NCBI RefSeq assembly: GCF_002117485.1
Contig: NZ_CP021033.1
Span: 682,001-746,000, forward strand
DNA: 64,000 bases
Reading direction: 5' to 3'
Source of the DNA: Rhizobium sp. NXC14
GTDB lineage: Bacteria; Pseudomonadota; Alphaproteobacteria; Rhizobiales; Rhizobiaceae
Shown here piece by piece: positions 47,848-57,324 of this stretch. The notes under the pieces were generated by a model. That model did no database searches. It was not told the DNA's origin and was given only the letters and a program-made list of their open reading frames with translations. Position numbers and translations under genes: made by a program. Every line of letters starts with the position of its first letter. The stretch's first letter is position 1.

Positions 47848-48786
47848 ATGCTCACACTCCGACAAATCGAGGTCATACGAGCCATCATGGTCACCGGCAG
47901 CATAGCGGGCGCCGCCAAGCTTCTCAACGTGTCCGCTCCCGGCCTCAGCCGCCTGATGAAATACACGGAAGATTCGCTTGGGATCCGGCTTTTCGACCGG
48001 CGAGCCGGCCGTTTTGTTCCCACCTCGCAGGCGCGCAACATTTTCGATCTGCTTGACGTGGTGCACCGGAAGATCGACGATCTGCAATCGGCCGTCGCGG
48101 GACTGGGCCGAGGCCAAAGCCAGGAGCTTTGCATCGCCTCCGTGCCGAGCATCGCCAATGTCATGGTCCCGAGGACAGTCGCGAGATTGCGGCAACGTTT
48201 TCCGGATCTCGGGCTCGACCTCAACATACTCAAGATTGAAGAGGCTATCGATTACCTGCTTCTCGGCCGCGGCGAACTGGTCGCGATCTCCTCGCGCTTC
48301 GACCATCCGCTGATCGAATTCGAGCCGCTGGCGAGCGGCCGGCTCCTATGTATCGTCCCGGAGACGAGCCCACTTGCGATCAAAGACAAGATCACGCCCC
48401 AGGAGATGTCCGAATATCCACTCATCGGCATCAATCCCAAGGACCCGTATGGGGCAGTCATGGCGGCGATGTTCACAGACAATCATGTCGATTACCAGAT
48501 GAACATCAAGGCTCGCTTCGGCACGACGGTCTGCAGCCTCGTCGCAGCCGGGCTGGGGATCGCGATCATCGATGAATTCACCGTGGCGCATGGCGTCGTT
48601 CGCGGGTTGAAAAGCATCGAGATCGACGCCGACAGCATCTTTCACACCTTCATTGCCTACCGCAAGGATCTACCCCTTTCCGTCTATGCAGAGGATTTCC
48701 GATCGCTTCTTCGCCAGGAGATGAACAGCGTCAGTTCACTCAAATCTCCCGAGAAAAAGACGAAACGGAGGAATAGCCGGAGCTAG
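47848..48786 (+). CDS. LysR-type regulator of the quinate/shikimate-like cluster
   Basis: A 312-residue LysR protein with HTH LTLRQIEVIRAIMVTGSIAG, AAKLLNVSAPGLSRLMKYTE, DSLGIRLFDRRAGRF. Effector domain complete, with a lysine-rich tail. ATG 47848 fits the family; in-frame ATGs at 47803 and 47809 are also possible. It precedes, on the same strand, the AroE-like, transporter and dehydratase genes and is the natural regulator. Confidence 0.9.
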   Translation: MLTLRQIEVIRAIMVTGSIAGAAKLLNVSAPGLSRLMKYTEDSLGIRLFDRRAGRFVPTSQARNIFDLLDVVHRKIDDLQSAVAGLGRGQSQELCIASVPSIANVMVPRTVARLRQRFPDLGLDLNILKIEEAIDYLLLGRGELVAISSRFDHPLIEFEPLASGRLLCIVPETSPLAIKDKITPQEMSEYPLIGINPKDPYGAVMAAMFTDNHVDYQMNIKARFGTTVCSLVAAGLGIAIIDEFTVAHGVVRGLKSIEIDADSIFHTFIAYRKDLPLSVYAEDFRSLLRQEMNSVSSLKSPEKKTKRRNSRS

Positions 48787-48839
48787 CAGGCATGCGGATC
48801 TGTCGCGCCCGCACCCTGCATGGACACGCAATCAGGCAT

Positions 48840-48852
48840 TAACATGATGTTA
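48840..48852. promoter_or_regulatory. Candidate LysR operator
   Basis: TAACAT-G-ATGTTA is a perfect inverted repeat between the LysR gene and the AroE-like gene. It has the symmetry and size of a LysR recognition half-site pair. Function inferred from position only. Confidence 0.45.
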
Positions 48853-49001
48853 TGGAAGCCTGCCAAAATGATACTCGATATGCCGCCCGGGGTTCGCTAG
48901 GCTTCAATCGAAATGCGCTGCTTGAGCGCAGGATCGACTGCTTCGGGAGACGGATGACGGGAAGGCCCGTCCCTCCCCTCTCCCGGTGAAACGGACGACA
49001 C

Positions 49002-49829
49002 ATGACGGGTATCATCCCTTCGGGAAATACGAGGCTCTTTCCGGTTGTTGGCGACCCCATCGCTCAGGTTCGCTCGCCGGCCGCCATTACCGGCTTGCTT
49101 GCGGATCGTCAGCAGGACGCCGTCGTTGTCCCGATGCATGTCAACGCCTGCGATCTTTCTCATCTTTTTCGTGCGCTTCATTCGGTGCATAATATTGGAG
49201 GCATCCTCGTTACCGTTCCGCATAAGCAAGCCGCATTCACGCTTTGCACGACGGCGAGCGACCGTGCCGTCTTCGTAGAGGCGGCAAATGTCGTGCGCCG
49301 GACCAAGGAGGGCTGGCACGGCGACAATACGGACGGGCTTGGTTATCTCGACGGGATAGAAGCCGAGGGATTTTCCGTTGCCGATCGCAAATGCCTGCTG
49401 GTCGGCTGTGGCGGCGCCGGCTCGGCAATCGCGGTCGAGATCATGAGGCGTGGCGCCGCGGTGCTTGCCATACACGATATCGACGTTGCGCGGCGCGACA
49501 CTGTCGTAGCAAAGCTCGAGCAGCAATTCCCGGGTCGTGTGCGCCGTGGCAGCGCCGATCCTACGGGCTATGATCTCGTCGCCAACGCGACGCCTCTCGG
49601 CATGCGGCCGCATGATCCCCTGCCGGTCGATGTCTCGAAGCTCGAGTCTTGGCAATTCGTAGCCTGCGTCATCACGAAGCCGGAAATGCCGCCGCTGATC
49701 GAAGAAGCCCGCCGGCGTGGATGCCGGACGATGACGGGCGCCGGAATGTTCGACGCGCAAGCCGTTACGCTTGTGGACTTTTTGCTGTCGCGACCGGCGC
49801 AACCGGAACTGCACTTGAAAAGTGGCTAG
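49002..49829 (+). CDS. Shikimate/quinate dehydrogenase family protein (paralogue 1)
   Basis: A 275-residue AroE-family enzyme that should oxidise quinate or shikimate (or reduce dehydroshikimate). Substrate-domain marks: VVGDPIAQVRSPAAITG, the catalytic Lys75 in TVPHKQAAF and Asn-Thr-Asp111 in GDNTDGLGY. The cofactor domain has LVGCGGAGSAIAVEI; the C-terminus has GAGMFDAQAV. First enzyme of the cluster, ahead of the transporter genes. Context with a dehydroshikimate dehydratase favours a catabolic role. Confidence 0.9.
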   Translation: MTGIIPSGNTRLFPVVGDPIAQVRSPAAITGLLADRQQDAVVVPMHVNACDLSHLFRALHSVHNIGGILVTVPHKQAAFTLCTTASDRAVFVEAANVVRRTKEGWHGDNTDGLGYLDGIEAEGFSVADRKCLLVGCGGAGSAIAVEIMRRGAAVLAIHDIDVARRDTVVAKLEQQFPGRVRRGSADPTGYDLVANATPLGMRPHDPLPVDVSKLESWQFVACVITKPEMPPLIEEARRRGCRTMTGAGMFDAQAVTLVDFLLSRPAQPELHLKSG

Positions 49830-49914
49830 CTTTCGTCTCCTGCTGACGTGAAGCCTGGTGGCGCATGGAGACGGCGCCGTAAAAAACCAGTCTATTTTTA
49901 ACTGGGAGGACTAC

Positions 49915-51051
49915 ATGTACCGAAAGGAACTCATTGCAATTTCGGCCGCGCTGCTGGCCGGTCTCGGCGTGGCTCATGCCGAAGACACGGTGAAGCTCGG
50001 CATGGTGGCCGAACTGTCCGGCGCCGGCGCACCCTCGGGAACGAACTGGCGTGACGGCATCAAGATCGCGGTAGAGGAAATCAATGCCGAGGGCGGGATT
50101 CTCGGCAAGAAGATCGAACTTGGCGAATACGACACTCAGACGGATCCGCAGGTTTCGCGCGCCCTCGTTCAGAAGGCGATCGACGAAGAGGCGTATGCGA
50201 TCCTCGGCACGATCTATTCGGGCTCGACAATGGTCAACATGCTCGTCGCCCAGCAGAACAGCATCCCGCAATTCGTCGGATCGGAATCTCCGAGCATCGT
50301 GCAGAAAGGCAATCCCTTCGTCTTCCGCACCTCGTCGGGCTCGCAGAAAGGCATCCCCGCGCTGGTGAGCTATTTTACCGATACGCTCAAGGCCAAAAAA
50401 GTCGGCATCGCCTGGGTGAACAACGAATTCGGCAAAGGCGGCCACGATGTTTTCGCCGCAGAAATGAAGAAGGCCGGGATCGACGTTATCGCCGATGTTT
50501 CTTCCGAACAGGGGCAAGCCGACTATGCAGCCGACGTCGCTAAACTCAAGGAAGCCAATCCCGACGCGGTCTTCGTTTACATGAACCAGGAAGAATCGGC
50601 CCGGTTCCTGATCGAAGCCAGGAAACAGACCCTGCCCATGCCGCTCCTGGGAGAGGTCACGCTTACCGAAGCCAAGGTCGTCGAGCTTGCTGGCCCTGCC
50701 GCCGATGGCGCCATCGCCCATGTCGGCCTGACAGCAGCGGCAACGGATGTTCCCGGTATCGGCGCTTTCGATAAGAAATTCGAAGAGACATACAAGCGCA
50801 AGCCGACACATGACGCCATCAAGGGCTATATCGGCGCCTGGACGACGAAATACGTCACCGAGATGGTCGGCGAATTCGACGGCGAAGCCTTCTCCGAGAA
50901 AATGCATGGGTTGTGCCTGAAGGCCGCGGACTATCCGAAGATCCTTCTCGACACCTGCTGGGACGAGCATGGTGAAATGTCGCGTCCGAGCTTCATGGTC
51001 CAGGTGAAGAATGGCTCGCCGGTTGTGATCGGAACCGTTCCGGCCAACTGA
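49915..51051 (+). CDS. ABC transporter substrate-binding protein (branched-chain amino acid type)
   Basis: A 378-residue periplasmic binding protein from ATG 49915, behind gggagga. Residues 1-22 (ELIAISAALLAGLGVAHAED) form a Sec signal peptide. The body begins VKLGMVAELSGAGAPSGTNW, a type I Leu/Ile/Val-binding fold that also includes binders of aromatic acids. Two Cys near the C-terminus (GLCLKAADYPKILLDTCWDE) may form a disulfide. The gene neighbourhood suggests quinate, shikimate or a similar acid as ligand. Confidence 0.93.
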   Translation: MYRKELIAISAALLAGLGVAHAEDTVKLGMVAELSGAGAPSGTNWRDGIKIAVEEINAEGGILGKKIELGEYDTQTDPQVSRALVQKAIDEEAYAILGTIYSGSTMVNMLVAQQNSIPQFVGSESPSIVQKGNPFVFRTSSGSQKGIPALVSYFTDTLKAKKVGIAWVNNEFGKGGHDVFAAEMKKAGIDVIADVSSEQGQADYAADVAKLKEANPDAVFVYMNQEESARFLIEARKQTLPMPLLGEVTLTEAKVVELAGPAADGAIAHVGLTAAATDVPGIGAFDKKFEETYKRKPTHDAIKGYIGAWTTKYVTEMVGEFDGEAFSEKMHGLCLKAADYPKILLDTCWDEHGEMSRPSFMVQVKNGSPVVIGTVPAN

Positions 51052-51111
51052 TCGATCCCCGACACAGCCGCGGCCGCTTCCGCCGCCGCGGCCCTTCGAG
51101 AGAATGGCACG

Positions 51112-51990
51112 ATGTCTCAATTCCTACAGGTCTTACTGTCCGGTCTGGCGACCGGCTCCATTTATGCGCTCGTCGCGATCGGTTTCACGCTGGTATGGCA
51201 GGCGGCGCAGACGGTGAATTTCGCCCAGGGCGAATTCGTCATGCTGCCGGCATTCTTCGTACTCGCCTGCATGAGCATTCTCGGCATGCCGTTTTGGGCT
51301 GCCCTGCTCGCCGGGCTCATCTTGTCGATTATCATTCTCGGCGTCCTTTTCAAGAAGCTGATGGTAGAGCCCATACTTCCGCACGGCGGGATCACCCTGA
51401 TCATTGCGACCATGGCGCTCGGAATTCTCTTGAAGGAGAGCGTCAAGGAATTCTACTCGGCCGAAGCCCAGCCGTTTCCCGCCATGTTCCCGAACGATCC
51501 GATCAACGTGTTCGGCGCCGTTCTGTCGATGCAGGATGTTTTCAACCTCGTGCTTTGTCTCGGCATCGTCGTCCTCTTGACCCTGTTCCTGAATCGCACG
51601 CGTACCGGGCGCTCCATGCAGGCGACCGCACAGAATCCCGCAGTCGCGGAAATCCTCGGCGTCAACGTCAAGCGCATGGTCCTCTATACTTTCCTGATCA
51701 ACGCAGCACTCGCAGCACTGGCATCCTATCTCATCACGCCTGTCTATCTCGCCAAGTTTTCGAACGGCGAGACGCTCGGCCTGATCGCCTTCATCGCGGC
51801 AATCGTCGGCGGCTTCAACCAGATAAGGGGCGCGCTGGTCGGCGGCCTGCTGATCGGCGTTCTCGACAACCTGACCGCAGCCTATGTCACGGCGGAATAT
51901 CGTGCCGCCCTGCCCCTCCTCCTCCTGATCGTCATCATCCTCGTCAGGCCGCAGGGCATCATGGGAACATCCGAAGGAAGGGCCGTCTGA
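51112..51990 (+). CDS. livH: ABC transporter permease, LivH type
   Basis: A 292-residue inner-membrane protein with about eight helices: FLQVLLSGLATGSIYALVAI, GFTLVWQAAQTVNFAQGEFV and LGLIAFIAAIVGGFNQIRGA with the coupling motif. The stop overlaps the ATG of the livM-type gene (TGATG). Part of a five-gene importer. Confidence 0.94.
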   Translation: MSQFLQVLLSGLATGSIYALVAIGFTLVWQAAQTVNFAQGEFVMLPAFFVLACMSILGMPFWAALLAGLILSIIILGVLFKKLMVEPILPHGGITLIIATMALGILLKESVKEFYSAEAQPFPAMFPNDPINVFGAVLSMQDVFNLVLCLGIVVLLTLFLNRTRTGRSMQATAQNPAVAEILGVNVKRMVLYTFLINAALAALASYLITPVYLAKFSNGETLGLIAFIAAIVGGFNQIRGALVGGLLIGVLDNLTAAYVTAEYRAALPLLLLIVIILVRPQGIMGTSEGRAV

Positions 51991-52976
51991 TGATGAGAAG
52001 CTCCAAAATGCGTGTCGCGATCATCCTGGCGCTTCTTGCGCTGGCGATCGTCGCTCCCATCGGCCAGAAGAACTACATCATCTACGTTCTGACCTCCTGG
52101 CTCATTTTTACGATCGCCGCCATGGGATTGAACCTGACGCTCGGCTATGCCGGCCAGATTTCGCTGGCGCAGGCTTCGTTCATGGCGATCGGTGCTTACA
52201 TAACCGCGCTGCTGACACTCGCCGGCTGGCATTGGGTCATGGCCATGCCGCTGGCGCTGCTGGCATGTTTCGTCGTGGGTCTGCTCCTCGGCTATCCGGC
52301 GTTGCGCGTCAAAGGCCATTTTCTCGCCTTCGTGACGCTTGCCTTCAATACGCTCGTCTTCCTCGTGCTCAGGAACGAGGATTGGCTGACCGGCGGCAGC
52401 ATCGGGCTCGTCGGCATGCCTCGCCCGGATTTCGGTCTGTTCTCGACGATGAAACAGCTGCCTTTCTACTATTTCACGCTCACCGTCACGGTCCTCGCGG
52501 CACTCGTCATGTGGGGGATCGTGCGCTCGCCGTGGGGACGCGCGTTCAAGGCCTTGCGTGAAAATCCGGTCCGCGCCGAGAGCCTCGGCGTCGATACGCG
52601 GCGCATCACCCTTCTCGCCTTTGCCATCGGCTCCGCATATGGCGGGCTGGCCGGCACGCTGATCACGCCTCTCGTTCAATTCATCGAGCCCGGGTCCTTC
52701 GCGCTCGCCCATTCCCTTCGCATTCTGCTGATGGTGATCGTCGGCGGTGCGGGATACTTCATCGGGCCATTGGTCGGAGCAGGTGTCGTCATTCTGCTGC
52801 CTGAGGTCCTGCGCTTTACCGAAGGATATTATCTCATCATCTATTCGGCGCTGGTCATCGTCATGCTGATCTTCGTGCCGTCGGGACTGATCGGCGTCGG
52901 CTCCAGAATCCGTGACAAATTCCGGCCGAAGCAGCAGGTCCGCGCAGACATGGCGCAAGGAGCCAGCCTGAAATGA
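51990..52976 (+). CDS. livM: ABC transporter permease, LivM type
   Basis: A 328-residue membrane protein starting MMRSSKMRVAIILALLALAI. Typical LivM segments are LNLTLGYAGQISLAQASFMA, FGLGYPALRVKG-like LLLGYPALRVKGHFLAFVTL and RAFKALRENPVRAESLGVDT. The open frame extends back to 51195 inside livH but that part is a shadow. Overlaps livH by one base and livG by four. Confidence 0.94.
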   Translation: MMRSSKMRVAIILALLALAIVAPIGQKNYIIYVLTSWLIFTIAAMGLNLTLGYAGQISLAQASFMAIGAYITALLTLAGWHWVMAMPLALLACFVVGLLLGYPALRVKGHFLAFVTLAFNTLVFLVLRNEDWLTGGSIGLVGMPRPDFGLFSTMKQLPFYYFTLTVTVLAALVMWGIVRSPWGRAFKALRENPVRAESLGVDTRRITLLAFAIGSAYGGLAGTLITPLVQFIEPGSFALAHSLRILLMVIVGGAGYFIGPLVGAGVVILLPEVLRFTEGYYLIIYSALVIVMLIFVPSGLIGVGSRIRDKFRPKQQVRADMAQGASLK

Positions 52977-53719
52977 ACGCGCCCATCCTCTCCATCCGCA
53001 ACATCGGCAAGAGTTTCGGCGGCATCCGCGCCGTCGACGGTGTTTCCTTCGAGGTCAGCAAAGGTGAGATCCTCGGCCTGATCGGTCCCAACGGGTCGGG
53101 CAAGTCGACGCTCTTCAACTGCATCCTCGGCCAGTTGACCCCGGAAACGGGCGAAGTGACGGTCAACGGTAAAAACGTCTCCGGCATGCGCGCCTCCGAT
53201 CTCAACAAGCTCGGCGTCGGACGAACCTTTCAGCAGCTTTCGGTCTTTCCGAAGATGTCGGTGCTCGACAACATCATCCTCGCCGGCCAGGAGCATCACG
53301 GTACGATGCTCTCGCGTCTCTTCGGCCCCGGCGATGCCGGCTTGACGGCAGAGGCGGAGCGCCTGATCGCGTTCTTTCGCCTCGGGCATCTGCGCGACAC
53401 GCTGGCGGGCTCCCTTTCCTATGGCCAACAGAAGCTGGTGGATGCGGCGATGGCGTTCATGGCCGGCCCCGGCCTCGTCTTGCTCGACGAACCGGCTGGC
53501 GGTGTCAACCTGACGATGCTCGCCAACCTCAAGGACCGGCTCATCGCCTACAATGCCGAGCACGGCACGACCTTCGTCGTCATCGAACACAATATGGAGT
53601 TCGTGATGAGCCTGTGCTCCCGCATCATCGTCCTTGCGGAAGGCCGCATCATCGCCGAAGGCACGCCGGAGGAAATCCGGTCGAACCAGACCGTTATTGA
53701 TGCCTATCTCGGAGGCTGA
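52973..53719 (+). CDS. livG: ABC transporter ATPase, LivG type
   Basis: A 248-residue ATPase with Walker A GPNGSGKSTLF, signature LSYGQQKLVDAAMAF, Walker B LVLLDEPAGGVN and switch His in VVIEHNMEFV. The start overlaps the livM stop (ATGA). Confidence 0.95.
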   Translation: MNAPILSIRNIGKSFGGIRAVDGVSFEVSKGEILGLIGPNGSGKSTLFNCILGQLTPETGEVTVNGKNVSGMRASDLNKLGVGRTFQQLSVFPKMSVLDNIILAGQEHHGTMLSRLFGPGDAGLTAEAERLIAFFRLGHLRDTLAGSLSYGQQKLVDAAMAFMAGPGLVLLDEPAGGVNLTMLANLKDRLIAYNAEHGTTFVVIEHNMEFVMSLCSRIIVLAEGRIIAEGTPEEIRSNQTVIDAYLGG

Positions 53720-53721
53720 GA

Positions 53722-54450
53722 ATGCTTGAACTGAAAAACATCCATGGCGGTTACGGCAAGATCACCATTCTGAACGGCGTTTCCTTTTCGATTCCGAAAG
53801 CGTCGATCACCACGGTCATCGGCCCGAACGGCGCCGGCAAGTCGACGGTATTCAAGGCCATTTTCGGTCTGTTGAACATCAATTCCGGCCAGATCCTGCT
53901 CGACGGCAAAGACGTGACCAGACAAACGCCGCGGCAAATGATCGGGCACGGCGTCACCTACGTCCCCCAGGGCCGCAACGTCGTCCCCCAGCTTTCCGTC
54001 TACCATAATCTGGAGCTCGGCGGCATCACTGCGAGCGACCAGGCGAAGGTGCGCAAGCGCATCGACATGGTGATGGACCAGTTTCCGATGCTGCGCAAAT
54101 TCAGCGACCGCAAGGCAATCGAACTGTCCGGCGGGCAGCAGAAGCAGCTGGAAGTGGCCCGTGCCCTGCTGCTCGATCCGAAGCTGATCCTGATCGACGA
54201 GCCTTCGATCGGCCTGTCGCCCAATCTCGTGCAGGAGGTCTTCCAGACCCTGATAAAGCTGCGCGACCAAGGCGTTACCATATTGATGGTGGAACAGAAC
54301 GCGAAGTCGGCCCTCGCCATGTCCGATTACGGCCTCGTGCTAGAGCTCGGCCAGACCCGCATGCACGACAAGGCCTCCGCTCTCCTCGCCGACCCGCGGG
54401 TCGGCCAGCTCTTTCTGGGCGGGCATATCGAGGAAGAACATGCGCATTGA
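53722..54450 (+). CDS. livF: ABC transporter ATPase, LivF type
   Basis: A 242-residue ATPase with Walker A GPNGAGKSTVF, signature LSGGQQKQLEVARAL, Walker B LILIDEPSIGLSP and LMVEQNAKSALA. It follows livG by 2 bases and its 3' end overlaps the SMP-30 gene by 11 bases, so the lactonase is co-expressed with the importer. Confidence 0.95.
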   Translation: MLELKNIHGGYGKITILNGVSFSIPKASITTVIGPNGAGKSTVFKAIFGLLNINSGQILLDGKDVTRQTPRQMIGHGVTYVPQGRNVVPQLSVYHNLELGGITASDQAKVRKRIDMVMDQFPMLRKFSDRKAIELSGGQQKQLEVARALLLDPKLILIDEPSIGLSPNLVQEVFQTLIKLRDQGVTILMVEQNAKSALAMSDYGLVLELGQTRMHDKASALLADPRVGQLFLGGHIEEEHAH

Positions 54451-55309
54451 AGCGCTCGACTGCGCCCCCGCGAGACTGGGAGAATGCCCCATCTGGTGTG
54501 GGCGCAGTCAGCGATTGTGGTGGGTGGACGTGCTTGCTCCGGCATTATGGAGCTGCGATCCGAAAAGCGGAACAATTGTCGCTCATGCGGTGACGGCGCG
54601 GCGGATAGGTTCACTCGCATTGCGCAAAGCCGGCGGATTGCTGCTTGCCTGCAACGACGGACTGTATACCTACGATCCGGAAACGGGGAAACAGCTCTTC
54701 CTCATCGACCCGGAACCGGGGCAGCCCGGTCATCGGAAAAATGACGGACGGACGGATTCCGCGGGCAATTTCTGGATCGGCACATTGCGAGAAACCGACT
54801 ACGCGCCGGTTGGCGCGATCTACAGAATCTCGCCGGATCTCAGCATAACCACATTTGCCGATGGCCTCGCCATTCCCAATGCGCTGGCTTTCGATCCCGA
54901 ACGACAGCGGCTCTACTTCGCCGATACACGCGCCTACACGATCTGGGCATGCGAATATGATGCGGAGACAGGCCATGTCGGCGACCGCTGGATTTTTACG
55001 ACGACGACCGCCCCGGCGCGCCCTGACGGAACCTGCATCGATGCGGAAGGCTTTCTCTGGAATGCCGAATATGCGGGCGGCCGGCTGGTGCGCTACAGTC
55101 CGGACGGCAGGATCGACCGAACGGTCGACTTGCCCGTCAGCCATCCGACCTGCTGCTGCTTCGGGGGCGAAGATCTCGACCGGCTCTACGTGACGTCGGC
55201 AAGCGAACCCCTTTCGGCCGCGCAGAAGGAAGCCGAACCGCTCGCCGGCCGTGTGCTGGTGCTCGATGCCGGCCTTCGGGGAAGACCGGAATTTCTGACC
55301 GCACTCTAG
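54440..55309 (+). CDS. SMP-30/gluconolactonase family protein
   Basis: A 289-residue six-bladed propeller lactonase. Metal-site motifs: LGECPIWCGRSQRLWWVDVL (Glu), HRKNDGRTDSAGNFWIGTL (Asn), IPNALAFDPERQRLYFADT (Asn) and RPDGTCIDAEGFLWNAEYAG (Asp). Its overlap with livF and position before the dehydratase suggest it opens a lactone form of the imported acid or a related sugar acid. The exact substrate cannot be told. Confidence 0.9.
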   Translation: MRIEALDCAPARLGECPIWCGRSQRLWWVDVLAPALWSCDPKSGTIVAHAVTARRIGSLALRKAGGLLLACNDGLYTYDPETGKQLFLIDPEPGQPGHRKNDGRTDSAGNFWIGTLRETDYAPVGAIYRISPDLSITTFADGLAIPNALAFDPERQRLYFADTRAYTIWACEYDAETGHVGDRWIFTTTTAPARPDGTCIDAEGFLWNAEYAGGRLVRYSPDGRIDRTVDLPVSHPTCCCFGGEDLDRLYVTSASEPLSAAQKEAEPLAGRVLVLDAGLRGRPEFLTAL

Positions 55310-55412
55310 AGCATGTCGCGCAAAAGTGACCAGCGGTTTTGCGATAACGGCATGCGTAAAAACAAAGACCTAAAGCGCCAACAGCGAATCTGAGAGATCG
55401 CGACGCGCTTTA
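55306..55412. repeat. Rhizobial intergenic palindromic repeat
   Basis: Between the SMP-30 gene and the dehydratase stands agcatgtcgcgcaaaagtga, followed by ttttgcgataacggcatgcg, then ctaaagcgc and, inverted, gcgctttag. I know this type of sequence as a family of palindromic repeats scattered in Rhizobium genomes (RIME-like). It could form an mRNA hairpin that lowers downstream expression. Confidence 0.65.
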
Positions 55413-55434
55413 GAAAGCTTGCAGGAGCCGACCG

Positions 55435-57324
55435 ATGAAAACTTCGATTGCGACGGTATCGATCAGCGGAGAGCTTCCCGAGAAGCTGGATGCGATCGCC
55501 AAAGCCGGCTTCGATGGCGTGGAAATCTTTGAAAGCGACTTTCTGGCCTTTGACGGCAGCCCGGCGGATGTCGGCAGGATGGTGCGCGACCGCGGGCTCG
55601 AAATCACCCTGTTTCAGCCGTTCCGCGATTTCGAGGGCATGCCCGAGCCCTTGCGCAGCCGTACCTTCGAGCGTGCCGAACGAAAGTTCGATGTCATGCA
55701 GGAACTTGGCGCCGACCTCATTCTGGTTTGCTCGAACGTCTCGTCCGCCTCGCTCGGCGGTATCGATCGGGCGGCGGCGGATTTTCACGAGCTCGGCGAG
55801 CGCGCCGCAAGGCGAGGCCTGAGGGTCGGTTATGAAGCGCTCGCCTGGGGGCGGCACATCAATGATCATCGCGACGCCTGGGAAATCGTGCGCAGGGCCG
55901 ATCACTCAAATGTCGGCCTGATCCTCGACAGCTTCCACAGTCTTTCACGCAAGATCGACATCAATTCGATCCGGTCGATTCCGAAGGAGAAGATCTTCAT
56001 CGTCCAGTTGGCGGACGCACCGCTCATCGACATGGATCTTCTCCATTGGAGCCGGCATTACCGCAACATGCCGGGCGAAGGCGACCTTCCGGTAACGGCT
56101 TTCGCAACGGCAATCGCCGAGACCGGATATAACGGCTACTTCTCACTGGAGATCTTCAACGACCAGTTTCGCGGCGGGCTGCCTCGTGCGATCGCCGCCG
56201 ATGGGCATCGCTCGCTGCTCTATCTCGGCGACCGGGTTCGACGTGAAGCCGGCTCCGAGCAGCTATCGGTCAAGGCCATGCCCGACCGTGCGGCCGTCAA
56301 GGGCATCGCTTTCGTGGAGTTTTCGGCGGATGAGGACGAGGCGGCCGAACTCATCGGCATATTGAGAACCTTGGGTTTTCGCAAGACGGCCATTCACCGG
56401 ACGAAGAGCGTCGCCCTGTACCGCCAGGGGGATATTTGCCTCATCGTCAATACCGATGATGGCGGCTTTGCCGGCGCCTCGTTCGCCGTGCACGGAACAT
56501 CGGCCTATGCCATTGCCTTGAAGGTCGATGATGCAGGGGACGCTTTCGAGAGGGCGATTGCGCTCGATGCCGAGCCTTTCAGCCAGGCGGTCGAAGCCGG
56601 TGAGATGGAGGTTCAAGCAATTCGGGGTGTGGGCGGCGGGCTCATCTATTTCATAGACGACAAGAGCGATCTCGCCCGGTTTTCGGAGGTCGATTTCGTT
56701 CCCGCCGAGGATGAGACCGATATCGTCCCCGCCCATCTTCTTCATATCGATCACGTTGCCCAGACGGTTCCCTATGATGAGATGCTGACGTGGATGCTGT
56801 TTTACACCTCGATCTTCCAGACACAGAAGACGCCGATGGTCGATATCATCGACCCCGCCGGCGTGGTCCATAGCCAGGTGGTGGAAAACGCCTCCGGCTC
56901 GCTGCGGATCACCCTCAACGGCGCCGAAAACCGTCGCACCCTAGCAGGCCATTTCATGGCCGAGACATTCGGCTCGGGTGTGCAGCACCTTGCCTTTTGC
57001 ACCGACGACATCTTCGCCACCGCGGCGAGCCTGCGCCGCAACGGCTTCAAGCCCCTTGTCATTTCACCGAACTACTATGATGATATCGAAGCCCGCTTCG
57101 GATTGGATACGCAACTCAGCGATCGGCTGAAGACAGAAAACATTTTGTACGACCAGGACGAGCATGGAGAGTACTTCCAGCTCTATAGCCCGGCGTTCGG
57201 CGAGGGTTTCTTCTTCGAGATCGTACAGCGTCGGAGCTATGCCGGCTACGGAGCGGCTAACGCTATTTTTCGAATCGCAGCCCAGAAGAAGCATCTGAGG
57301 CCGGAAGGTATGCCAAGGCTTTAG
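55435..57324 (+). CDS. quiC: Two-domain 3-dehydroshikimate dehydratase (isomerase-like barrel plus HPPD-like domain)
   Basis: A 629-residue fusion. Residues 1-270 form an AP-endonuclease-2-type TIM barrel with metal-site segments VGYEALAWG, NVGLILDSFHSLSR and GYFSLEIFND. Residues 290-629 form a 4-hydroxyphenylpyruvate-dioxygenase-like vicinal-oxygen-chelate domain with HIDHVAQTV, GVQHLAFCTDD and FFFEIVQRRS giving the His-His-Glu metal triad. This architecture is known for QuiC-type dehydratases, which turn 3-dehydroshikimate into protocatechuate. It closes the catabolic cluster. Confidence 0.9.
   Translation: MKTSIATVSISGELPEKLDAIAKAGFDGVEIFESDFLAFDGSPADVGRMVRDRGLEITLFQPFRDFEGMPEPLRSRTFERAERKFDVMQELGADLILVCSNVSSASLGGIDRAAADFHELGERAARRGLRVGYEALAWGRHINDHRDAWEIVRRADHSNVGLILDSFHSLSRKIDINSIRSIPKEKIFIVQLADAPLIDMDLLHWSRHYRNMPGEGDLPVTAFATAIAETGYNGYFSLEIFNDQFRGGLPRAIAADGHRSLLYLGDRVRREAGSEQLSVKAMPDRAAVKGIAFVEFSADEDEAAELIGILRTLGFRKTAIHRTKSVALYRQGDICLIVNTDDGGFAGASFAVHGTSAYAIALKVDDAGDAFERAIALDAEPFSQAVEAGEMEVQAIRGVGGGLIYFIDDKSDLARFSEVDFVPAEDETDIVPAHLLHIDHVAQTVPYDEMLTWMLFYTSIFQTQKTPMVDIIDPAGVVHSQVVENASGSLRITLNGAENRRTLAGHFMAETFGSGVQHLAFCTDDIFATAASLRRNGFKPLVISPNYYDDIEARFGLDTQLSDRLKTENILYDQDEHGEYFQLYSPAFGEGFFFEIVQRRSYAGYGAANAIFRIAAQKKHLRPEGMPRL

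Noticed and set aside
49765..51120. A 451-residue minus-strand frame opposite the binding-protein gene
   Set aside because: It has His- and Arg-rich antisense composition and lies fully opposite a clear transporter gene with signal peptide.
51882..52958. A 358-residue minus-strand frame opposite livM
   Set aside because: Its extreme Arg/Asp/Gln/His content is typical of the antisense of a membrane protein gene.
51195..52976. A 593-residue frame beginning inside livH
   Set aside because: The first 265 residues are out-of-frame livH sequence; the real LivM starts at 51990.
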